DNA of 64,000 bases, taken from assembly GCF_018555385.1 (NCBI RefSeq), contig NZ_JAFEJS010000005.1, forward strand, positions 142,951-206,950. Reading direction: 5' to 3'. Below, in pieces: positions 36,207 through 44,502 of this stretch. How positions within the stretch are numbered: position 1 is the stretch's first letter; every line of letters starts with the position of its first letter. The stretch is from Bifidobacterium santillanense (lineage in GTDB: Bacteria > Actinomycetota > Actinomycetes > Actinomycetales > Bifidobacteriaceae). A program made the translations under genes and the position numbers. The notes below the pieces were generated by a model. It was given only the letters and a program-made list of their open reading frames with translations. It was not told where the DNA came from and did not search any database.

Positions 36207-36361
36207 CCGGTTCCCGATTTTCGTGCCTTGGGAACGGGGAACCGGAATCGCACGGAACCGCACAGTGAAGGGTTGGTGAAACGGCGGAACCGCAACGATT
36301 CCCGTGTGCGTATGAACAGGCATTCGGTTCCCGATTTTCAAGGCGTGAAAATCGGGAACCG
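36207..36361. repeat. 155-bp double-hairpin element, copy 2 (inverted)
   Basis: End hairpins are at 36207-36245 and 36325-36361; the latter has perfect 16-bp arms, CGGTTCCCGATTTTCA and its complement. The whole element is the reverse complement of copy 1 with few changes. It lies directly upstream of the truncated kinase gene. The remaining bases to 36567 contain no gene that I can support. Confidence 0.9.
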
Positions 36362-36567
36362 GGCGGGGCGCGTGTAACCGGTTATAGGTGATTCCTATGG
36401 GGGAGACGGCGCGGCGGGGCGCGACGCCGCTATGCTGGGCGGGACGATGCCGGATGCGGCCGCCCGGACGTCATGGGCCCGGCCGGGTCCGGATTGACTC
36501 GGCCGGGGCGATCGGCCCGCCGGAACGGCGTGGCGGGTCGTGCGGCGCATGGGATGAAGGGGGACAT

Positions 36568-37125
36568 ATGACGTTGGAGATTCTCGACTGGCACGACGGC
36601 GACCTGCTCGCCAAACCGGTGTTCGACAAGCTGAACGCGCTGGTCGCGGCCGGCGTGCCGGAATCCAAGATCCTGGGCGTGACCATCAACTCGGACGAGG
36701 AGTCGGACACCGACCTGTGGTGCCCGAAGTACGGCATCCCGTTCGGCATCACCGGCAACGTGGTGGTCGTCCACACGCACAAGACCCGCAAGGCGCCGCC
36801 CGAGTTCGCGGCCGCGTTCGTCACGGCCGACACCCGCGCCGACCTGAACGGCGTCGTCAAGCACACGCTCGAGGTGTCGAAGGTGAGCTTCGCGCCGATC
36901 GACGCGGCCGTCGAGGCGACCGGCATGGAGTCGGGAGGCATGTCGCCGATTGGTCTGCCCGACGGGTGGCCGCTGCTCGTGGACCAGCACATCCTGTCCA
37001 TCCCGAAGCTCTACCTCGGCTCCGGCATCCGCCCGTCGAAGCTCGTGGTCGACGGGTCGATCTTCGCCGACATCCCGGGCGTCGCGTTCGTCCCGGCGCT
37101 GGGCAAGCCGCGTCCGACCGTGTGA
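36568..37125 (+). CDS. YbaK/EbsC-domain protein, putative aminoacyl-tRNA deacylase
   Basis: This 185-residue protein matches the YbaK/ProX fold: a DLNGVVKHTLEVSKVSFAP segment holds the conserved Lys of the family, followed by ATGMESGGMSPIGLPDGWPLLVDQHILSIPKLYLGSGIRPSKLVVDG, with the Gly-Gly-x-Ser-Pro-x-Gly loop that lines the active site. Family members hydrolyse mischarged tRNAs such as Cys- or Ala-tRNA-Pro. AAGGGGG lies just before the ATG at 36568. It is a single-gene unit outside the repeat-bracketed block. Confidence 0.85.
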   Translation: MTLEILDWHDGDLLAKPVFDKLNALVAAGVPESKILGVTINSDEESDTDLWCPKYGIPFGITGNVVVVHTHKTRKAPPEFAAAFVTADTRADLNGVVKHTLEVSKVSFAPIDAAVEATGMESGGMSPIGLPDGWPLLVDQHILSIPKLYLGSGIRPSKLVVDGSIFADIPGVAFVPALGKPRPTV

Positions 37126-37236
37126 GGCGGTCGGTCCCGCGAGTCGGTCGGACTGACCGGCGGGACCGCCGGCGGGGTTGTCGACGGGGCCGGTGCCTGT
37201 CGCGCCGGGGTTTCCGACCGCGTGAGGCGTCCTGAT

Positions 37237-37248
37237 GTGAGCGCTCAC
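37237..37248. promoter_or_regulatory. LacI-type palindrome upstream of the amino acid ABC operon
   Basis: GTGAGCGCTCAC is a perfect palindrome with the same GAGCGCT core as the site before pyk. It lies about 105 bases before the ATPase gene. Confidence 0.5.
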
Positions 37249-37340
37249 GCCTTCCGCCCCGTCCGCGGCCGTCCATCGCTGCGTCTCATATGGTGGACGC
37301 AAGGTATCCGTTCGGTAGCCAACCGTTAACACGTTGTGGT

Positions 37341-37346
37341 TATACT
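37341..37346 (+). promoter_or_regulatory. Candidate -10 element, amino acid ABC operon
   Basis: TATACT ends eight bases before the ATG at 37355, and no ribosome binding site is present. This suggests a leaderless or near-leaderless transcript. Confidence 0.5.
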
Positions 37347-37354
37347 GCCGGGCT

Positions 37355-38152
37355 ATGTCAGAAAAAGAAGAAGAAAAGCGCCCCGTGGCGCCCCTGGTGC
37401 CGGGCGACGAACCCGGCCGTCCGCTCGTCGAGCTGACCCACGTCGAGAAGCACTTCGGCGACCTGCACGTCCTCAAGGACATCAACCTCAAGGTCAACAA
37501 GGGCGAGGTGCTCGTCGTCGTCGGCCCGTCCGGCTCCGGCAAGTCCACCATGTGCCGCACCATCAACCGCCTCGAGACCATCGACTCCGGCGACATCCGC
37601 ATCGACGGCAAGGCCCTGCCCCAGGAGGGCAAGGAGCTCGCGAGCCTTCGCGCCGAGGTCGGCATGGTGTTCCAGTCGTTCAATCTGTTCGCCAACAAGA
37701 CCATCCTCGAGAACGTGACCCTCGCCCCCGTCAAGGTCCGCCACATGGACAAGAAGGAGGCCGAGAAGCTGGCCATGGACCTGCTCGCCCGCGTGGGCGT
37801 CGACTCGCAGGCCAACAAGATGCCGTCCCAGCTCTCCGGCGGCCAGCAGCAGCGCGTCGCCATCGCCCGCGCCCTGGCCATGCGCCCGAAGGTCATGCTC
37901 TTCGACGAGCCGACCTCCGCGCTCGACCCCGAGATGGTCAACGAGGTGCTCGACGTCATGGTCGAGCTCGCCCACGAGGGCATGACGATGATCTGCGTCA
38001 CCCACGAGATGGGCTTCGCCCGCAAGGCCGCCGACCGCATCGTCTTCATGGCCAACGGACAGATCCTCGAGGAGAACACTCCCGACGAGTTCTTCGACCA
38101 CCCGCGCACCGAGCGCGCCAAGGACTTCCTGTCCAAGATCCTCACCCACTGA
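37355..38152 (+). CDS. Polar amino acid (glutamate-type) ABC transporter ATPase
   Basis: This 265-residue ATPase powers uptake through the two permeases encoded downstream. Walker A is GPSGSGKST, signature [16 protein letters not shown], Walker [15 protein letters not shown], and the switch is [14 protein letters not shown], all typical of the GlnQ/GluA class. A short charged N-terminus ([17 protein letters not shown]) precedes the fold. It is the first gene of a four-gene operon with a LacI-type palindrome upstream. It probably imports glutamate or a related polar amino acid, by similarity to the GluABCD systems of actinobacteria. Confidence 0.9.
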   Translation: MSEKEEEKRPVAPLVPGDEPGRPLVELTHVEKHFGDLHVLKDINLKVNKGEVLVVVGPSGSGKSTMCRTINRLETIDSGDIRIDGKALPQEGKELASLRAEVGMVFQSFNLFANKTILENVTLAPVKVRHMDKKEAEKLAMDLLARVGVDSQANKMPSQLSGGQQQRVAIARALAMRPKVMLFDEPTSALDPEMVNEVLDVMVELAHEGMTMICVTHEMGFARKAADRIVFMANGQILEENTPDEFFDHPRTERAKDFLSKILTH

Positions 38153-38184
38153 TCCGGGCGGGGGAAGCGAAGAAGGAAGACCAC

Positions 38185-39027
38185 ATGTTCAATCTCACCA
38201 CGCATATGAAACGGACGGCCCGCCGCGTCATCGCGGTCGTGGCCGCACTCGCCTGCACGATGTCCCTCGCGGCGTGCGGCGAAAGCGAGGAGGGCAAGAT
38301 CCGCATCGGCATCAAGTTCGACCAGCCGGGCCTGGGCTTCAAGAAGTCCGGCACGTACGTCGGCTTCGACGTGGACGTCGCCAAGTACATCGCCAAGAAG
38401 CTCGGCTACTCCGAGGACGAGATCGTCTGGAAGGAGGCCCCGTCCAAGCAGCGCGAGGCCATGCTCCAGAACGGCGACGTCGACATGATCCTCGCCACCT
38501 ACTCGATCACCGACGAGCGCAAGAAGGCCGTGTCCTTCGCCGGCCCGTACTTCGTGGCCGGCCAGGACCTGCTCGTGCGCAAGGACGACCACTCGATCAA
38601 CGGCCCGGAGGACCTCAACGGCAAGCGCCTGTGCTCCGTCACCGGTTCGACCTCCGCCGCCACCGTCAAGGAGAAGTTCGCCTCCGAGGTGCAGCTCATG
38701 GAGCAGCCCGGCTACGCCGAGTGCGCGACCGCCCTGTTCTCCGGCATCGTCGACGCGGTGACCACCGACGACATCATCCTCGCGGGCCTGGCCTCCGCGT
38801 CGCGCGGCAAGCTCAGGGTCGTGGGCAAGCCGTTCACGCAGGAGTACTACGGCGTCGGCATCAAGAAGGGCGACACCAAGTTCGCCGCCCAGATCAACAA
38901 CGCGATCGTCGACATGATCCAGGACGGCTCGTGGAAGCGCGCCGTCGCCGACAACACGAAGGGCACCTCGTACACGCCGGACGTGCGCTACAACCCGCCG
39001 ACGCCGAACGAGGGGGAGGGCGACTGA
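38185..39027 (+). CDS. Amino acid ABC transporter substrate-binding lipoprotein
   Basis: This 280-residue family-3 binding protein has a lipoprotein signal (RRVIAVVAALACTMSLAACGES). The start of the mature fold is IRIGIKFDQPGLGFKKSGTYVGFDVDVAKYIAKKLG, and the signature for polar amino acid binding is present. A DxxxxT-type ligand segment follows (MILATYSITDERKKAVSFAGPYF). The ATG at 38185 has AAGGAAGA upstream. It is 32 bases after the ATPase gene and three bases before the first permease, so the set is co-transcribed. Confidence 0.92.
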   Translation: MFNLTTHMKRTARRVIAVVAALACTMSLAACGESEEGKIRIGIKFDQPGLGFKKSGTYVGFDVDVAKYIAKKLGYSEDEIVWKEAPSKQREAMLQNGDVDMILATYSITDERKKAVSFAGPYFVAGQDLLVRKDDHSINGPEDLNGKRLCSVTGSTSAATVKEKFASEVQLMEQPGYAECATALFSGIVDAVTTDDIILAGLASASRGKLRVVGKPFTQEYYGVGIKKGDTKFAAQINNAIVDMIQDGSWKRAVADNTKGTSYTPDVRYNPPTPNEGEGD

Positions 39028-39029
39028 CG

Positions 39030-39707
39030 ATGAACGGATTCCTCGAACTCTTCAGCCAGTACGACGTGCTCGGCGCGTTCCTCGTGAACATCGAGCTGAC
39101 CCTGTGGTCCGCCCTGTTCTCGACGATCCTGGGCGTCATCCTCGTGATGATGCGCATCTCGCCGATCTCCTCCATGAGGGCCGTGGCCGGCGCCTACGTC
39201 GAGCTGTTCAAGAACCTGCCGCTGACGATCATCATGGTGTTCATGGTTCTCGGCGCCTACGCGCAGTTGAAGCTCACCTTCTCCGACACGTTCGCCACGA
39301 ACTTCTTCTGGCTGGCCGTCACCGGCCTGAGCCTGTACACCGCGGCGTTCGTGTGCGAGTCGCTGCGTTCGGGCATCAACACCGTGCCGCTCGGCCAGGC
39401 CGAGGCGGCGCGCGCGCTGGGCCTGAACTTCATGCAGTCGGCCACGCAGATCATCCTGCCGCAGGCGTTCCGCGGCTCGGTCGCCCCTCTGGGCAACACG
39501 CTGATCGCACTGCTCAAGAACTCGACCGTCGCGGCCGCGGCGTCCGTCTCCACCGAGACGTCGTCGCTGATGAGCCAGATGATCGAGTTCCGCCCGGACG
39601 TCATCATCCAGATCTTCCTGATCTTCGCGTTCGGCTACGTGATCCTGATCATCCCGATCGGCATGCTCACCACGTACCTGTCCAACAAGCTCGCCGTCAG
39701 GAGGTGA
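39030..39707 (+). CDS. Amino acid ABC transporter permease 1
   Basis: This 225-residue permease of the HisM/GlnP family has five or so membrane segments and the ABC-permease motif EAARALGLNFMQSATQIILPQAFRG (the ATPase-contact loop). It pairs with the permease encoded next to form a heterodimer. It starts three bases after the binding-protein stop and ends four bases before the next start. Confidence 0.92.
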   Translation: MNGFLELFSQYDVLGAFLVNIELTLWSALFSTILGVILVMMRISPISSMRAVAGAYVELFKNLPLTIIMVFMVLGAYAQLKLTFSDTFATNFFWLAVTGLSLYTAAFVCESLRSGINTVPLGQAEAARALGLNFMQSATQIILPQAFRGSVAPLGNTLIALLKNSTVAAAASVSTETSSLMSQMIEFRPDVIIQIFLIFAFGYVILIIPIGMLTTYLSNKLAVRR

Positions 39708-39711
39708 CGTC

Positions 39712-40950
39712 ATGGCCGATACTTCCAATTCCGTCCTGTTCGACGCGCCCGGCCCCAAGGGCCGCCGCCGCATCCGCACCCTCAACTGGGTGGCCGGCAT
39801 CGTCTTCGCCATCGTCGTCGTGCTCATCCTCATGCGATTCCACAACCCGCCGGACGGCGAGAACCAGCTGAGCTGGGAGCTGTGGAAGCCCGCCGTCGAC
39901 CGCGAGGCGTGGACCGACTTCTACCTGCCGGGCCTGTGGATGACCATCCAGGCGACCATCGTCGCCGTGGTCGGCGCCGTCGTCTTCGGCCTCGTCTTCG
40001 GCGTGGGCCGTCTGCTGCCGAGCGTGCTGCTGCGCGGCGTCTCCGGCGTGATCGTCGAGTTCTGCCGCGCCGTGCCGGTGCTGCTGCTCATGATCTTCTT
40101 CTGGCGCTGGTTCGCGTTCGCGGGCCTGCCGAGCCCGTCCTACTGGGCCGTCGTGATCGCCCTGATCCTGTACAACGGCTCCGTCGTCGCCGAGCTCGTG
40201 CGCTCCGGCGTCGGCAACCTGCCCAACGGCCAGCGCGAGGCCTCCCTCGCCCTGGGCCTGACGGAGACGCAGTCGCTGCTCTCCATCGAGGTGCCGCAGG
40301 CCGTGTACGCGATGCTGCCGGCCGCCGTCACCCAGCTGGTCGTCGTCCTCAAGGACACCGCGCTCGGCTCGATCATCATGTACACCGATCTGCTGCAGGA
40401 GTCGCGCCGACTCGGCTCGATGTACTTCAACATCCTGCAGACGCTGGTCATGGCCGCGGTGATCTACTTCATCGCCTGCTGGCTGCTCTCTCGCCTGGCC
40501 GAATGGCTGCCCGAGCGCATGCAGCAGCGCACGGCCGCGCCCGCCGAACCGGAGCCGGTCGCGCCGATCGCCATCATGGACCCGTCCAACGTCAACCAGA
40601 TCGCCGTGGCCAAGGAGGTCGAGGAGCTGCCGCTCGGCGGCGCCCCGCGCCAGTACCATGTGCATCACCGCGGCACCAACGCGTCGATCCGCAACTGGCG
40701 CCGCACCTGCTACGAGCAGGGCTACGACGAGACGCACCCCGAGTCGCAGGTCGACCCGGAGACCGGCGTGCCGTTCCGCGAGGAGAAGGCCAAGTCCCAC
40801 AACAAGGGCGACTCCTCGGGCCACGGCCACGACGCCGACCGCAAGGACCAGTACGGCCACGGCGAGAAGCACGAGCGCGCCGCGTTCAAGCCGCACAACG
40901 ACATCGGCAAGAAGGGTCACGGCGATCTGGGCGGCCGGCCGAAGATCTGA
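39712..40950 (+). CDS. Amino acid ABC transporter permease 2, with long His-rich tail
   Basis: This HisM/GlnP-type permease has membrane segments and an ATPase-contact loop (REASLALGLTETQSLLSIEVPQAVYAMLP). It is 412 residues, well above the usual size. Beyond about residue 280 it carries a roughly 130-residue hydrophilic extension without membrane segments, rich in His, Lys and Asp (for example HVHHRGTN and SSGHGHDADRKDQYGHGEKH). The tail could bind metal or regulate transport on the cytoplasmic side. Nothing like it is expected in most relatives. It is the last gene of the operon. Confidence 0.88.
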   Translation: MADTSNSVLFDAPGPKGRRRIRTLNWVAGIVFAIVVVLILMRFHNPPDGENQLSWELWKPAVDREAWTDFYLPGLWMTIQATIVAVVGAVVFGLVFGVGRLLPSVLLRGVSGVIVEFCRAVPVLLLMIFFWRWFAFAGLPSPSYWAVVIALILYNGSVVAELVRSGVGNLPNGQREASLALGLTETQSLLSIEVPQAVYAMLPAAVTQLVVVLKDTALGSIIMYTDLLQESRRLGSMYFNILQTLVMAAVIYFIACWLLSRLAEWLPERMQQRTAAPAEPEPVAPIAIMDPSNVNQIAVAKEVEELPLGGAPRQYHVHHRGTNASIRNWRRTCYEQGYDETHPESQVDPETGVPFREEKAKSHNKGDSSGHGHDADRKDQYGHGEKHERAAFKPHNDIGKKGHGDLGGRPKI

Positions 40951-41047
40951 GCCGAGGCTCGGATTGCGCTAACCCGGTACGAAGAGTTCACCCAGAGTTC
41001 TAACTGGGCTCGCGCTACGTAGCGAAACGGCGGATAGGTTGGGAGAC

Positions 41048-42688
41048 GTGAAACTCCCCAGCCTGTCCGCCGTTGTCGTATCCGCCGAATCCGCCGTGCC
41101 CGCATCGCCCGTGTCGTCGTCCGTGTCGTCACCCGACCGGGCGCGCGCCGGTCGTCGCGCCGTCTCCTGCCGCCGCGCCTCCCGTCTGATTGCCGTCTGC
41201 TGCGCCCTGATGGTCATCGTGCCGCTCGCCATCGCCGGAGCGCTCGCGGGCCCGCTGCCCGCCGCCCGCGCCGACCAGCTGCCGAATCCCGACTGGGTCG
41301 CGCTTCTGTCCGACTACGAGAAGGACTACTGGCAGGCGCCGAAAAGCGCGAAGCAGGGCGGCAAGGTGCTCGACGTCGACGCGATGCGGCGCGACGAGGA
41401 CCTCGCCGTCGAGATCAACCACCTCGGCGCGAAGGGCTCCGGCAGGGACGGGCTCACCCCGCAGCGCAAACGCGCCCTCGTCGACTCCGACCTCTACCCG
41501 AGGGAGACCATGCCCGACGCGCTCGGCCCCGTGCTCGGCCGCTACATGACCGAAGGCATCAACGAGCACAAGCTGCAGCTCGTCGTCGACCTGTTCCGCT
41601 TCAACGTCGCCTCCACCTACCAGTCGAAACGCGCCGCCATGCACCCGCGCCCCTACCTCGACCGCTCGGTGAGCACCTACGACGGCGTCAACGACCTCGC
41701 CGGACTCCCCGCCACGCTCGACATCAGGGAATCGCCCTCCTGGGGCGAGCACATCCCCGGCTACTCCAACCTGCAGAAGAACAGCTCCTACCCGTCCGGA
41801 CACACCACGATGGCGTACTCGTGGGGCGTGGCGCTCGCCGGCATGATCCCCGAACTCGCACCGCAGATCATGGCGCGCACCTCCGAGGCTGGCAACAACC
41901 GCATCGTGCTCGGCGTCCACTATCCGCTCGACATCATGGGTGGGCGCATCGGCGGGTCCGCGCAGAACGGCCAGTACTGGCACAACGACTTCGCCGACGC
42001 CGTCGTGCCGGCCGCGAACCAGCTGCGCTCGTACCTGACCTCGCGGTGCAGGGCCGACGGCCACGGTTCGACATTGGCCGCATGCATCGCGAACCTCAAG
42101 GCCGGCTCGACCGGCGGGTACGCGAACGGCTTCCTCGACCCGGTCGCGACCGAGAAGGTTCGGGACCGGGCGTCCGCGACCCGCGTCTACACCGCGCGCA
42201 TGACCTACGGTTTCCCGCAGGTGAAAGGCGAGTCGGGCCGTCCGTTCACCGCGCCGCGCGGCGCCGCCGACGTGCTGCGCCTCGCCTACCCGCAGCTCCA
42301 CGCCGATCAGAGGAACGCGATCCTGAAGGCCACGGCGCTCGACTCCGGCTATCCGCTGTGGCGTTCGAGCGACGGCTGGCAGCGCATCAACTGGGCCAAG
42401 GCCCTGTGCGCCCGCGTCACGCTGGACGACAACGGCGACGTCGTCAAGGTCGAGACCGCCGACGAGGCGTCGATCAACGGGCCGAGCGTCGTCAACGCCC
42501 AATACGCCGACAACGGCGAACATCCCGCCTCCGACGCCGCGGCCGGCGAGAACGAGCTGAAGTCCGCCGGTCCCGGCCTCATCCTCGTCGACGTCCACCG
42601 CCGCGCCCTGATCGCCGTCGCCATCGGCACCGTCGCCGCCCTCATCGCCTCCCTCGCGATGCGCGTGCGCGATCGGCGCGAGGGATGA
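41048..42688 (+). CDS. Secreted, membrane-anchored class A acid phosphatase-like protein
   Basis: The product of about 546 residues has an N-terminal export signal (RASRLIAVCCALMVIVPLAIAGALAG) and a C-terminal membrane segment (ALIAVAIGTVAALIASLAM) with basic residues after it. It is therefore anchored outside the cell. The PAP2/acid phosphatase motif is complete: KRAAMHPRP (Kx6RP), YPSGHTT (PSGH), and NRIVLGVHYPLD (RxxxxxHxxxD, with Asn in place of the usual Ser). It likely hydrolyses phosphomonoesters. The GTG at 41048 has GGGAGA upstream; a TTG at 41039 is also possible. The region before it holds CGCTACGTAGCG (41013-41024), a perfect palindrome. Confidence 0.85.
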   Translation: MKLPSLSAVVVSAESAVPASPVSSSVSSPDRARAGRRAVSCRRASRLIAVCCALMVIVPLAIAGALAGPLPAARADQLPNPDWVALLSDYEKDYWQAPKSAKQGGKVLDVDAMRRDEDLAVEINHLGAKGSGRDGLTPQRKRALVDSDLYPRETMPDALGPVLGRYMTEGINEHKLQLVVDLFRFNVASTYQSKRAAMHPRPYLDRSVSTYDGVNDLAGLPATLDIRESPSWGEHIPGYSNLQKNSSYPSGHTTMAYSWGVALAGMIPELAPQIMARTSEAGNNRIVLGVHYPLDIMGGRIGGSAQNGQYWHNDFADAVVPAANQLRSYLTSRCRADGHGSTLAACIANLKAGSTGGYANGFLDPVATEKVRDRASATRVYTARMTYGFPQVKGESGRPFTAPRGAADVLRLAYPQLHADQRNAILKATALDSGYPLWRSSDGWQRINWAKALCARVTLDDNGDVVKVETADEASINGPSVVNAQYADNGEHPASDAAAGENELKSAGPGLILVDVHRRALIAVAIGTVAALIASLAMRVRDRREG

Positions 42689-42766
42689 TACCGTCCGTTG
42701 CGGCACTCTGCACCTGATTCATTCATTCCATCCGCCCCGTCGGCGGTTGGGAGGCGTAGTCGTCGG

Positions 42767-42797
42767 ATGCTCTGTCATGCTGAGGAAGACAGAGCAT
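42767..42797. terminator. Hairpin after the acid phosphatase gene
   Basis: A perfect 10-bp stem (ATGCTCTGTC and its complement) without a T tract, about 80 bases after the stop. It is a possible terminator or processing site. Confidence 0.45.
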
Positions 42798-42873
42798 TCG
42801 GCGTTCCGGGGCGTGGCGCGTAGCATGCGTATCAACGGGAGCGATGGCGCTCCCCGCGCCGAAAGGAGTCGTG

Positions 42874-43431
42874 ATGGACGACCACAGGGTTTCATCGAAC
42901 ATTCCTTCCACCCAGGGCGGGCATCCGATTCGGGCGATCAGGCAGCGGTACGATCCCGCGAACGATCCGCTCCCTGACGCGCCGATCCTGCACCCGAAGG
43001 CCCGGCTGACGGTCAAGGCGATGCTCTTCGTCGTTGGGAACGTCCTGTTCTGGTCCGCGGCGTTCGCGCCGACGCGGATCGACCGGATGGTCGGCTGGTC
43101 CACGGGTGCGGCGGCCGATATCGCGATGCTGCTGGGCGTGGCGCTGACCTGTCTGGCAGTCACGATGCGCCCGCACCCCATCGGGGATCGGATCGGCGAC
43201 GCGCTCATCCCTATCGTTAACCGGAAACTGTCCTACGGGACGAGAAGGGCGGGGAGACGGATCGTCGTCGGCGTTGTCGCGGCCGGATGGCTGGCGTTCG
43301 CGGCGAGTCTGGTGCGGGCTTCCGGCGAATCATCCACCTCGTGGTTCGCCGATCCCGCGCTCATCGCCTTCCTCGTCTTCCTCATCGTGGCGGGCTTCAC
43401 CAACGCCTTCGTCTTCAACGACAGGCGGTAG
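42874..43431 (+). CDS. Membrane protein of unknown function
   Basis: The 185-residue product has a soluble N-terminal 45 residues and then four hydrophobic segments in two pairs (about 51-68, 73-99, 128-145, 155-178). The intervening loop is basic. I recognise no family. AAAGGAG is well placed for the ATG at 42874. It ends just before the AT-rich second two-component locus and has a clear terminator. Confidence 0.7.
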   Translation: MDDHRVSSNIPSTQGGHPIRAIRQRYDPANDPLPDAPILHPKARLTVKAMLFVVGNVLFWSAAFAPTRIDRMVGWSTGAAADIAMLLGVALTCLAVTMRPHPIGDRIGDALIPIVNRKLSYGTRRAGRRIVVGVVAAGWLAFAASLVRASGESSTSWFADPALIAFLVFLIVAGFTNAFVFNDRR

Positions 43432-43452
43432 AGCGGGGCCAATACGTTTGTC

Positions 43453-43491
43453 AAGTGACCATCTTCGTATTTACGTAGGTGGTCACTTTTT
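43453..43491 (+). terminator. Terminator after the membrane protein gene
   Basis: AAGTGACC and GGTCACTT arms with a further inner stem, followed by TTTTTG. Confidence 0.85.
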
Positions 43492-43610
43492 GTATCATAA
43501 AATAGTCTTGTCCTATTACGGAGGACAGATATTTTTACGTCAGAGCGAGACGCTGATAATATATTAGACATCAAAGCAATGAAGCTTTGGTGAAATAAGA
43601 AAGGAATCTC

Positions 43611-44150
43611 ATGAATAAGAGAAATATGAAATCTATTGCAGCAGTGGCAATGTCGGCCGCGGTTGCTGTATCAATGGGATGCGTTATTCCCGCTAATGCT
43701 AATGAACGGGGAGATATATACCAGTATGGCAATTCTATTGTAATGACAGAAAGCGAACTCAATGAGTTGCTTAAGCATGTAGGCAACTCTTCATTGTCTG
43801 TTGCAAATGAATCAAGATCTATCCAAGATTGGATTCAGATTGGATCTGGTAAGAAAAAGATTACGTGGAAAGCTGGTGCCAATGTGGCGGCCGTCGCGGT
43901 TATAATTGGTAGCACAATGGGTGTAAGTGGTGCGATGGTATCAGGAGTTATGGGAGCCTATCTTTCGTCCTATGTCAGTTCCTTTACCGGTGGAACTCTA
44001 AAATGGAACGTTAGGATGTTGTCGCAGGTTGGCATGGCGCCTATGTATGAGTGGAGGTGGTGGTTGTATAAGCCTAATGGTGCCTATTATGGAAACTGGA
44101 TGTATATTGACCAAAATCATATGTATTCGCTTTCCAAAAATAAAAATTGA
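43611..44150 (+). CDS. Secreted protein, bacteriocin-like features (locus 3)
   Basis: The product is 179 residues with a good signal peptide (MNKRNMKSIAAVAMSAAVAVSMGCVIPANA). The mature part holds an acidic, Asn-rich stretch, a lone hydrophobic Gly/Ser/Ala-rich segment (VAAVAVIIGSTMGVSGAMVSGVMGAYLSSYVSS), and then an aromatic C-terminal half rich in Trp and Tyr (YEWRWWLYKPNGAYYGNWMY). The layout resembles some secreted bacteriocins, but I recognise no family and no immunity gene is certain. The gene is AT-rich. AAAGGA precedes the ATG. It is followed by a strong hairpin and then the Cys peptide on the same strand. Confidence 0.75.
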   Translation: MNKRNMKSIAAVAMSAAVAVSMGCVIPANANERGDIYQYGNSIVMTESELNELLKHVGNSSLSVANESRSIQDWIQIGSGKKKITWKAGANVAAVAVIIGSTMGVSGAMVSGVMGAYLSSYVSSFTGGTLKWNVRMLSQVGMAPMYEWRWWLYKPNGAYYGNWMYIDQNHMYSLSKNKN

Positions 44151-44168
44151 GTAGTGAATTCGGTGTTT

Positions 44169-44206
44169 CCTATTGCTGCCTCATGTGACTATGAGGCAGC
44201 AATAGG
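44169..44206. terminator. Perfect hairpin between the secreted protein and the Cys peptide
   Basis: A perfect 16-bp stem (CCTATTGCTGCCTCAT and its complement) with a six-base loop and no strong T tract. It could terminate partly or stabilise the upstream mRNA. Confidence 0.7.
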
Positions 44207-44233
44207 TCGTGTATGTCAAAGAAAGTGTTGTGA

Positions 44234-44500
44234 ATGAGAACTCTTGCGTCTGCGGTTTTAGTTGCTGTAATGTGTGGATTGTGTATATTGGGTGTGTATG
44301 CCGATTCCTGGAATCAGAGGGGAGGATCTTTCGATGTTATGAATGCCGGTTGTCTCTCTTTTGATGGACCGCATGTGATTCGATATTTGGATGATGGGGA
44401 GATGATGAAACATGACGGTGATAATTCATATCCATGCACATTTGCTTCCGTAAGCAGTTTGTCGTGCCCTCCACTACCTGTGTGGATATGCAGGTTGTGA
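44234..44500 (+). CDS. Small secreted Cys peptide, candidate signal or effector (locus 3)
   Basis: The product is 88 residues with a signal peptide (MRTLASAVLVAVMCGLCILGVYA, likely cut after Ala23). The mature part has four Cys, at 40, 68, 78 and 86. The C-terminus, CPPLPVWICRL, matches the pattern at the end of the 50-residue peptide at 13286-13438: Cys-Pro-Pro, then seven residues in total between the Cys, with Trp and an aliphatic residue just before the last Cys. The gene ends two bases from the 3' end of the sensor kinase gene on the opposite strand, the same tail-to-tail layout as at locus 1. Ribosome binding is weak (AGAAAG). I know of no described family. Confidence 0.7.
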   Translation: MRTLASAVLVAVMCGLCILGVYADSWNQRGGSFDVMNAGCLSFDGPHVIRYLDDGEMMKHDGDNSYPCTFASVSSLSCPPLPVWICRL

Positions 44501-44502
44501 CA

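Noticed and set aside
31442..36361. CRISPR-like repeats among the GGTTCCC hairpins
   Set aside because: Only five hairpins are seen, at irregular spacing, with no spacers of constant length and no cas genes. They belong to a dispersed hairpin element.
42723..43208. Minus-strand ORF of 161 codons opposite the membrane protein gene
   Set aside because: It is antisense to the plus-strand gene, which has a good ribosome binding site and clear membrane segments.
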